The translations under genes were made by a program, and so were the position numbers. Positions 58,617 to 64,000 of a stretch of DNA of 64,000 nt are shown here, piece by piece. This stretch comes from an uncultured Faecalibacterium sp. (GTDB taxonomy: Bacteria; Bacillota; Clostridia; Oscillospirales; Ruminococcaceae): assembly GCA_934513205.1 (NCBI GenBank), contig CAKSWU010000007.1, positions 1-64,000 of the forward strand, written 5' to 3'. A model generated the notes under the pieces. The model was given only the letters and a program-made list of their open reading frames with translations, did no database searches and was not told where the DNA came from. Numbering within the stretch: the stretch's first letter is position 1; the number at the start of each line of letters is the position of its first letter.

Positions 58617-58832
58617 TCCTCACCCTCTCAGGCGTTGACGCGCCAGCTCTCCCAAAGGGAGAGCCTCTGGCGAAACCGGTCACTTGGCATTTAAGCCGGA
58701 AACTTTACCGCCATGCCAAGGGCTCTCCCTTTGAGGAAAGACTTCCCCCGCGCCGGGGGAAGATGTCGCGCAGCGACAAAAGGGGGAATCTGGCAAAGCC
58801 GAAAGGCTTTGGCTGAGAGGGCGAGGACGCTA
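58617..58832. repeat. Composite intergenic repeat block
   Basis: A run of palindromic modules: CTCACCCTCTCAGGC, TCTCCCAAAGGGAGA, GCTCTCCCTTTGAGGAAAG, the CCCCCGCGCCGGGGG palindrome, GATGTCGCGCAGCGACAAAAG (variants in copy 3 at 9607-9662) and GGCAAAGCCGAAAGGCTTTGG. No gene is present. It lies between purA and copy 8 of the hairpin element. Confidence 0.65.
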
Positions 58833-58876
58833 ACCGAAGCACAACTGTTTTCCTCCACGTCCCCTCCCGTGAAAGC

Positions 58877-59068
58877 GGGATGCAGAAACGCCCGCAGGCG
58901 TTTCTGCATCCCAAGCTCAAAAATATTCTTTCCGCTGCAACGACGACGACCGCCGCCAGTGGCGGAAACAGGGAGGAGTTGTTGGGGCAGCGGCCAGCAA
59001 GATGCGAGTGCCGCCCAAGGCACGAAGCGGATGCTGGGTGCCGCAACCCGGAAGGAGCGGCACGCATT
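58877..59068 (-). repeat. Bipartite hairpin element, copy 8, with inserted module
   Basis: On the minus strand, after the DUF896 gene: an ATGCGTGCCGCTCC start, the inserted 150-bp-type module (GTTGCGGCACCC to CCTCCCTG), linker AGCGGAAAGAATATTT, then hairpin 2 (58912-58877, perfect 16-bp stem, TGCG loop). The expected second arm of hairpin 1 is missing. Confidence 0.8.
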
Positions 59069-59084
59069 CAAAATCGTCCCGCCC

Positions 59085-59309
59085 TCAGCTGCGCTCCCCG
59101 GTCAGGTCGGTACGGTGGGTCACCTTGTGGATGGTGCCGTCCGGCTCCTTGATGGACGTGTGCTCCAGCTGGCTGCGCAGGCTGGCCTTGATGTCGGCCA
59201 GATACTCCTGCCGCAGCGCCTGCTGCTCGGCCTTTTCGGCCTCGGTCAAGGCTGTGGTCTTGCTCTTTTTTGCCAGCGCATTGATGCGGGCGATCTTTTC
59301 TGCGGTCAT
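59085..59309 (-). CDS. DUF896 family protein (YnzC type)
   Basis: A 74-residue helical protein recognisable as DUF896/YnzC: MTAEKIARINALAKKSKTTA then LTEAEKAEQQALRQEYLADI and the C-terminal VTHRTDL. YnzC is a small conserved Firmicutes protein of unknown biochemical function. ATG 59309 follows TACAGGAGGTTCTCTT. Divergent from queH; followed by the nested repeat copy 8. Confidence 0.92.
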   Translation of the reverse strand: MTAEKIARINALAKKSKTTALTEAEKAEQQALRQEYLADIKASLRSQLEHTSIKEPDGTIHKVTHRTDLTGERS

Positions 59310-59383
59310 AAGAGAACCTCCTGTATTTCATCGTAAATTATGCTATAATGTAGGCAAGACCATTATAGCAAAGGATGATACCA

Positions 59384-60004
59384 ATGGCAACACAACGCAA
59401 CTATGCCCAGCAGATGGATGCCGTGCTGGCAACCCTTGGCGATACCCGCCCGCGCCTTTTGCTCCACGCCTGCTGCGGGCCCTGCTCCAGTGCCGTGCTG
59501 GAGCAGCTGTGCCGGTATTTTGAGATCACGGTGCTGTACTATAACCCCAATACATGGCCCGAGCGGGAATATCGCCGCCGGGGCGAGGAGCTGCAAAAAT
59601 TCGTCGCCGCAGCCCACCCGCTGGGGGTGAGCGTGGTGGAGGACAACTACGACCCGCAGCAGTTCTATACCGCCGTTGCCGGGCTGGAAAATGAGCCGGA
59701 GCGCGGCAGCCGCTGCACCGTCTGCTACCGGCTGCGGATGCGCCGGGCGGCGCAGTACGCCCGGGACAACGGCTTTGACTGGTTCACCACCACGTTGTCC
59801 ATCAGCCCCCACAAAGACGCTGCCCGCATCAACGCCATCGGGCAGGAGCTGGAAGCAGAGTTCGGGGTAAAGCACCTGCCCTCGGACTTCAAAAAGCACA
59901 ACGGCTACCTCCGCAGCCTGCAGCTTTCGGAGCAGTACGGCCTGTACCGGCAGGACTACTGCGGCTGCGAGTTCAGCGCAAAGGCAAGAGGCATTGAGGG
60001 ATAA
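59384..60004 (+). CDS. queH: Epoxyqueuosine reductase QueH
   Basis: Reduces epoxyqueuosine to queuosine in tRNA, the non-orthologous alternative to QueG. The 206-residue protein has LLLHACCGPCSS near residue 30, SRCTVCYRLR, and the C-terminal YRQDYCGCEFS, the cysteine pairs that bind iron and the iron-sulfur cluster. ATG 59384 is preferred: AAGGA lies eight bases before it, while ATG 59375 in frame overlaps that site. A -10 TATAAT is at 59344-59349. Confidence 0.93.
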   Translation: MATQRNYAQQMDAVLATLGDTRPRLLLHACCGPCSSAVLEQLCRYFEITVLYYNPNTWPEREYRRRGEELQKFVAAAHPLGVSVVEDNYDPQQFYTAVAGLENEPERGSRCTVCYRLRMRRAAQYARDNGFDWFTTTLSISPHKDAARINAIGQELEAEFGVKHLPSDFKKHNGYLRSLQLSEQYGLYRQDYCGCEFSAKARGIEG

Positions 60005-60020
60005 CGCAAAACGATTTAAA

Positions 60021-60116
60021 ATGCGCTGCGCGTTCGCTTTGCGCATCATCAGCGGAATCATTATTTATAATTTCGGGGTTCAGGAAAGTCTGCGGACTTT
60101 CCTGAACCCCATTTTC
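60021..60116 (+). repeat. Bipartite hairpin element, copy 9 (terminator of queH)
   Basis: Hairpin 1 is ATGCGC/GCGCAT around TGCGCGTTCGCTTT (60021-60046), linker TCAGCGGAATCATTATTTAT, hairpin 2 a perfect 16-bp stem with TGCG loop (60075-60110), tail ATTTTCACAG. Confidence 0.85.
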
Positions 60117-60144
60117 ACAGAAAGGGTTATAGGGAGGCGGCACA

Positions 60145-61284
60145 TCATTCCTCCGGCAGCTTTGCCACAAGGATGGTAAACAGGATCTGTCCTACACAGG
60201 GCACGATGTTGGAGGCCATGCCTGCAGCAAGACCCGCACGCTCGGCTACCATACCGATGATCCACGGCATCAGGATGGCACCGCTGGAGGCCACCGGCAG
60301 CATGACGCCCATGCTGGTAACGCTGGTCATACGGCCCGCGCTTGCCACGGCAGTGGGGTTCAGCCCTGCCATGGAAAAAGCAAAGGCAAACAGCAGCACG
60401 ATGGCTGCGCCCTGCGTGTCCGCCCGCACCAGCAGCACATAGAAAAAGGCGCACAACACGCTCATGCCCACCATGGCCTTGCGCGGCTGTTTGAAGGGAA
60501 ATACAAAGGCGATGAGCAGCCGTGCCACCAGCGTTGCCCCCCACATCACCGTGACGGTATAGGCTGCCAGCGAACCGGAAATGATGCCGCTGCCCTTGAA
60601 ATAGGTCACCATCCAGCCGTTGACGCTCTGCTCGGCGGCATTCTGGCAGAACAATAGACCGGTCAGCAGCCAGAACCGGGCTGAGCGCAGAAAGCTCCAG
60701 TCGATGACCTCTTTTTTCCTGCCCGCTTTGGCCTTGCCGCCGTCCAGCGGCGCAAAAACATACACCAGCCACAGCACAAGGCCCAGTGCCGCCAGCAGCA
60801 GCACTGCCAGCGCAGTGCTCACCCGGGCTGCTGCTGCGATCAGGAAGGGGCACAGCAGCGCACCACAGGCGTAGCAGCTGTGCATCAGGTTCATACCCCG
60901 GGTGCGGTCGGCGGAGTGGTTGCCGACCAGAATGGTGCAGATGTTGTTGACGCTGCCCTTAGCAATGCCCAGCGCAAAAAAGGCCACCGCCAGCAGGATC
61001 TCCACCCCGGTCAACCCCATCAGAGCGTAGCCCGCCGCATAGCCGAGGGTCAGCAGCAGCACACTGGGCTTCATGCCCAGCACGCTGGGCAGCAGCCCGA
61101 TGAGCAGGCCCGCCAGCAGATTTCCCACACTCATCAGTGACAGCAGGGTGCCGGTCATGCTGTAAGCAAAGCCGTATTCCTCCTGCAGAAGGCTGACCAC
61201 CACACCGGCGCTGATGACACAAATGCCGCTGAAAAAGAAGGTCAGAAAGCCCGCATTGCGCAGGCGCGTGTTCTGTTGTTCCAT
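60145..61284 (-). CDS. Major facilitator superfamily transporter
   Basis: A 379-residue MFS carrier with twelve hydrophobic segments; the loop 2-3 region is LLPSVLGMKPSVLLL, and the central loop carries KAKAGRKKEV. It resembles sugar- or nucleoside-type carriers in layout, but the substrate is not readable. ATG 61284 is followed by MEQQNTRL; an AAAGAGGACGATT site precedes it. Promoter: TTGCAA (61346-61341), 17 bp, TAAATA (61323-61318). Confidence 0.88.
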   Translation of the reverse strand: MEQQNTRLRNAGFLTFFFSGICVISAGVVVSLLQEEYGFAYSMTGTLLSLMSVGNLLAGLLIGLLPSVLGMKPSVLLLTLGYAAGYALMGLTGVEILLAVAFFALGIAKGSVNNICTILVGNHSADRTRGMNLMHSCYACGALLCPFLIAAAARVSTALAVLLLAALGLVLWLVYVFAPLDGGKAKAGRKKEVIDWSFLRSARFWLLTGLLFCQNAAEQSVNGWMVTYFKGSGIISGSLAAYTVTVMWGATLVARLLIAFVFPFKQPRKAMVGMSVLCAFFYVLLVRADTQGAAIVLLFAFAFSMAGLNPTAVASAGRMTSVTSMGVMLPVASSGAILMPWIIGMVAERAGLAAGMASNIVPCVGQILFTILVAKLPEE

Positions 61285-61426
61285 AATCGTCCTCTTTCTG
61301 TGAAAATAGCCATCTTTTATTTAACCATACTTTTGCGCCATTGCAACCGGATTTTCTTACAAAAAGCAGCAAAAAATCAATGACCTGACGAGAAATGCCG
61401 GTCTCTGCGGCCTTTCTTGTGAAAAT

Positions 61427-61628
61427 GGCAGAGCGGAACGCCCACAGGCGTTCCGCTCTGCCGAAATCTAAAATTTTTTTCCTTAAATTATGCCCAGCAA
61501 CGACGACGACCGCTGCCTGCGGCAGAAACAGGGAGGAGTTGTTGGGGCAGCGGCCAGCAAGACGCAAGTGCCGCTCAAGGCACGATGCGGATGCTGGGTG
61601 CCGCAACCCGGAAGCAAGCGGAGGGCAT
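61427..61628 (-). repeat. Bipartite hairpin element, copy 10, with inserted module
   Basis: Minus strand: ATGCCCTCCGCTTGC start (61628), the same inserted module as in copies 3 and 8, closing TGGGCAT (61496-61490), linker, then hairpin 2 (61462-61427, perfect 16-bp stem). The loop here is TGTG, not TGCG. It follows the rnf operon terminator. Confidence 0.8.
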
Positions 61629-61650
61629 TCCCAATCATTTTGATGCAAAA

Positions 61651-61683
61651 AAGCCCGCCGGGCATTTCTGCACGGCGGGCTTT
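61651..61683 (-). terminator. Terminator of the rnf operon
   Basis: Minus strand: AAAGCCCGCCG with its complement CGGCGGGCTTT, loop of 12, then TTTTTT; eleven bases after the rnfB stop. Confidence 0.85.
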
Positions 61684-61693
61684 GGTTTACAGT

Positions 61694-62596
61694 TTACTCT
61701 GCCTTGGTCTCGGGCTTTGCCTCAGCAGCGGCTTCCGGCTTTGCTGCGGAAGCAGCAGCGGGAGCAGCGGGCTTCACCACGGGCTTCGGGGGATTGGGAT
61801 CGTCCTTCAGCGGGAACAGGATGATGTGCTTGGGGCACTTCTGGGCGCACATGCCGCAGCCCTTGCACTTGTCGTAGTCGATGCGTGCCACGCCGTCCAC
61901 AACGTGGATGGCGTCGAACTTACAGGTGCGCTCGCACATGCCGCAGGCAATGCAGGAAGTGGTGCACAGCTTGTTTGCCACAGCACCCTTATCCTTGTTG
62001 GAGCACATGACCACCGGCTTGCGGGGGCCGGCAGCATCGATCATAATGACCTGCTTGGGGCAGATGTTGGCGCAGGCACCGCAGCCGGTGCACTTGTCCT
62101 TGTCCACCTTGGCCACACCGTCCACGATGTGGATGGCGTCGAACTTACACACCTTGGTGCAGTCGCCCAGACCGATGCAGGCGAAGGAGCAGGTCTTGGG
62201 GCCGCCGTACAGGGCTGCCGCAGCAGCGCAGGTCTGGATGCCCTTGTAGTCGTAGGCGGGCTTGCAGTGCTCAGAGCTGCCCTGGCACTGGACCACAGCC
62301 TTCTTTTCTACGGCGCTTGCCTCGCCGCCCATGATCTTGGCAATGGCAGCGGCAGCCTTGGGGCCGCCGGGTGCGCACTTGTCACAGGGCACGCCGTCCA
62401 GAACGACCGCCTTGGCGTAGTCGGCGCAGCCTGCGTAGCCGCAGCCGCCGCAGTTTGCGCCTGCCAGACAGGCAGAAACTTCCTCAATGCGGGGGTCCTC
62501 TTCCACTGCCATGAACTTGGCAGCAGCCACCAGAATGACTGCGCCCACTGCGCCCACGATGGTGCACAGAATGATTGCAGATACAATATTACTCAT
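61694..62596 (-). CDS. rnfB: Electron transport complex subunit RnfB
   Basis: Iron-sulfur subunit of the ferredoxin:NAD+ oxidoreductase that pumps Na+ or H+. The 300-residue protein has an N-terminal helix (5-26), the CxxCxxxxC..C cluster (Cys49, 52, 57, 74), four CxxCxxCxxxC ferredoxin cores (about 130-240), and an Ala/Pro/Lys-rich tail. ATG 62596 follows AAGGGAGGAGCAGGAAC. Last gene of the operon. Confidence 0.96.
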   Translation of the reverse strand: MSNIVSAIILCTIVGAVGAVILVAAAKFMAVEEDPRIEEVSACLAGANCGGCGYAGCADYAKAVVLDGVPCDKCAPGGPKAAAAIAKIMGGEASAVEKKAVVQCQGSSEHCKPAYDYKGIQTCAAAAALYGGPKTCSFACIGLGDCTKVCKFDAIHIVDGVAKVDKDKCTGCGACANICPKQVIMIDAAGPRKPVVMCSNKDKGAVANKLCTTSCIACGMCERTCKFDAIHVVDGVARIDYDKCKGCGMCAQKCPKHIILFPLKDDPNPPKPVVKPAAPAAASAAKPEAAAEAKPETKAE

Positions 62597-62611
62597 GTTC
62601 CTGCTCCTCCC

Positions 62612-63241
62612 TTACAATTTGAACAGGTTTTCGACGATGCCGCCGAAGCCCATGAAGGACAGGCTGGTGATTGCAGCTGCGATCAGGGTGATGGGCAGAC
62701 CCTTGAAGGGTGCCGGGGGATCGCAGGCTTCCACGCGCTTGCGCACGCCGCTGAACATGACCATAGCCAGCATGAAGCCGCAGCCCGCGCCGATGGCACA
62801 GACCAGAGCCTCGATGTAGGCGTAGCCAAAGCCGTGTGCCGCCACATCGGCGCCGTAGTCGCCCACCACCAGAATGGTGACAGCCAGCACGCAGCAGTTG
62901 GTGGTGATCAGGGGCAGATAAACGCCCAGCGAATTATACAGTGCAACGATGTACTTCTTGAGGAAGATCTCGATGAACTGCACCAGCACAGCGATGACCA
63001 GAATGAACACGATGGTCTGCAGATAGCCCAGACCAGCCGGGTCCAGAATGAAGATCTGGATGGGGAAGGTGACGGCCGTCGCCATGAACATGACGAAGAT
63101 GACAGCGCCGGACATGCCAACTGCAGAATCCAGCTTTTTGGAAACGCCCAGGAACGGGCAGATACCATAGAACTTCACCAGCACATAGTTGTTGACCAGG
63201 ATCATGCTGAAGAAGATCGCAGCGAGTTTCGTCACTAACAT
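62612..63241 (-). CDS. rnfA: Electron transport complex subunit RnfA
   Basis: A 209-residue membrane subunit with six helices; LVNNYVLVKFYGICPFLGVS at the front and VYLPLITTNCCVLAV in the middle are the family signatures, the Cys residues serving a membrane iron-sulfur centre. ATG 63241 follows GAAGGAGGCAGAATAAG and lies one base from the rnfE stop. Confidence 0.95.
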   Translation of the reverse strand: MLVTKLAAIFFSMILVNNYVLVKFYGICPFLGVSKKLDSAVGMSGAVIFVMFMATAVTFPIQIFILDPAGLGYLQTIVFILVIAVLVQFIEIFLKKYIVALYNSLGVYLPLITTNCCVLAVTILVVGDYGADVAAHGFGYAYIEALVCAIGAGCGFMLAMVMFSGVRKRVEACDPPAPFKGLPITLIAAAITSLSFMGFGGIVENLFKL

Positions 63242-63242
63242 C

Positions 63243-63908
63243 TTATTCTGCCTCCTTCTTCAGGTTATCAAGGTCGCAGCAGCTCTTGCGCTCGATGCGG
63301 GCGTCCAGCTTGCCCTCCAGCCAGATGCAGCCTGCCATCAGGATGCCGTAGCAGAAGAAGGCACCGGGAGCCTGCGTCATAATGGAGACCTTGGCAACGC
63401 CTTCCGGAATGATCTGGAAGCCCAGCCAGGTGCCGCTGCCCAGGACCTCGCGGATGGTCGCCATCAGCGTGGCGGTGAGGGTGTAGCCGATGCCCATGCC
63501 CACGCCGTCCAGTGCAGAGTCCACCACGCTGTTTTTGCAGGCGAACATCTCGGCACGGCCCAGAATGATGCAGTTGACAACGATCAGGGGCAGGAACACG
63601 CCCAGTGCGTTGTACAGGCTTTCCATATAAGCCTGCATGAACATCTGCACGATGGTCACGAAGCCTGCGATGATGACGATGTAGCAGGGCAGATGCACCT
63701 TGCCGGGAATGATTTTCCGCAGCAGAGAGATTATAATGTTGGAGCACACCAGCACGAAGGTGAAGGCGGCGCCCATGCCCAGTGCGCTGGAAACTGCCGT
63801 GGTGACAGCCAGAATGGAGCAGGTGCCCAGCACCAGACGCAGGACCGGGTTTTCTTTGATGATGCCGTTGGTAAGGATGCTTACCTTGGACTTATTTTCT
63901 TGTGCCAT
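63243..63908 (-). CDS. rnfE: Electron transport complex subunit RnfE
   Basis: A 221-residue membrane subunit, homologue of RnfA with inverted topology: ENPVLRLVLGTCSILAVTT, VFLPLIVVNCIILGRAE and a GSGTWLGF loop are typical. ATG 63908 follows AAAGGAGGTTGGTAAGAA. It lies between rnfG and rnfA in the standard order. Confidence 0.95.
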   Translation of the reverse strand: MAQENKSKVSILTNGIIKENPVLRLVLGTCSILAVTTAVSSALGMGAAFTFVLVCSNIIISLLRKIIPGKVHLPCYIVIIAGFVTIVQMFMQAYMESLYNALGVFLPLIVVNCIILGRAEMFACKNSVVDSALDGVGMGIGYTLTATLMATIREVLGSGTWLGFQIIPEGVAKVSIMTQAPGAFFCYGILMAGCIWLEGKLDARIERKSCCDLDNLKKEAE

Positions 63909-63925
63909 TTCTTACCAACCTCCTT

Positions 63926-64000
63926 TTATGCCAGCTCATTGTAGCAGTTGATGCAGTCGTTGATGGCAGCAAACAGAGCGGTGGACGAAATGGTTGCGCC
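63926..64000 (-). CDS. rnfG: Electron transport complex subunit RnfG, C-terminus (5' part outside window)
   Basis: The last 24 residues of an FMN-carrying periplasmic-side subunit: GATISSTALFAAINDC then INCYNELA. The GATISS is the end of the flavin-attachment motif in RnfG, where the Thr binds FMN covalently. Position directly before rnfE supports the call. Confidence 0.85.
   Translation of the reverse strand, partial: GATISSTALFAAINDCINCYNELA

Overview
The window reads as chromosomal DNA of a GC-rich, anaerobic, gut-type member of the Firmicutes (Clostridia, Oscillospiraceae/Ruminococcaceae; a Faecalibacterium-like genome is my best guess, made from gene content and not from a search). The evidence is strong AGGAGG ribosome binding sites, sigma-A promoters, a T-box leader, a THF riboswitch, a CIRCE element, an LPxTG surface protein, pyruvate formate-lyase and an Rnf complex. 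No rRNA, tRNA, CRISPR array, transposase or phage gene was seen.

Layout. 1-3036: pyrimidine operon pyrC-pyrF-pyrK (minus strand) behind a strong promoter and a leader peptide/terminator that looks like a UTP-sensitive attenuator. 3252-8888: cysE (plus), then minus-strand housekeeping genes (DUF3842, pepV, small multidrug exporter, exonuclease III, MATE). 8889-12050: a candidate non-coding RNA, then folT-folC under a THF riboswitch. 12215-20210: oligoendopeptidase F, then hexuronate catabolism (uxaC divergent from uxaB-uxaA), a 49-residue membrane peptide and an aldose epimerase; TTGTATACAA operators sit on both divergent promoters. 20297-29738: an envelope-type cluster with a stand-alone AMP-ligase, an acyl carrier protein and a condensation-like acyltransferase on one strand, facing an acyltransferase-3, a coiled-coil protein, a glycosyltransferase, an LPG-synthase-like membrane protein and a small anchored protein. 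29783-30905: XRE regulator divergent from a zinc-ribbon membrane protein. 31312-34507: pflB-pflA. 34876-37263: a repeat-rich LPxTG surface protein. 37378-42004: T-box-cysS, ROK kinase, three tandem micropeptides, enolase. 42203-48757: MATE and the liv branched-chain amino acid ABC system. 48825-50192: a second XRE/divergent lipoprotein module in AT-rich DNA. 50304-58379: asnA, CBS/CNNM protein, clpB (CIRCE), a 23-residue peptide gene, degV, purA. 58491-64000: repeats, DUF896, queH, MFS transporter, and the 3' part of the rnf operon (rnfG-E-A-B).

The most unusual signal is a family of about ten intergenic elements between 3932 and 61628. Each full copy has a small hairpin, an AT-rich linker, a long hairpin of usually 16+4+16 nt and a TTTTTCAC-type tail. 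The stems differ completely from copy to copy yet always pair, while the loops stay nearly constant (UGCG, a UNCG tetraloop, in the long hairpin). Most copies follow a gene in the sense direction and would act as terminators, but one lies antisense between two co-directional genes, and several carry nested insertions of other repeats. Other leads are the pyr attenuator, the three micropeptides behind enolase, the isolated 23-residue peptide gene and the paired XRE modules.
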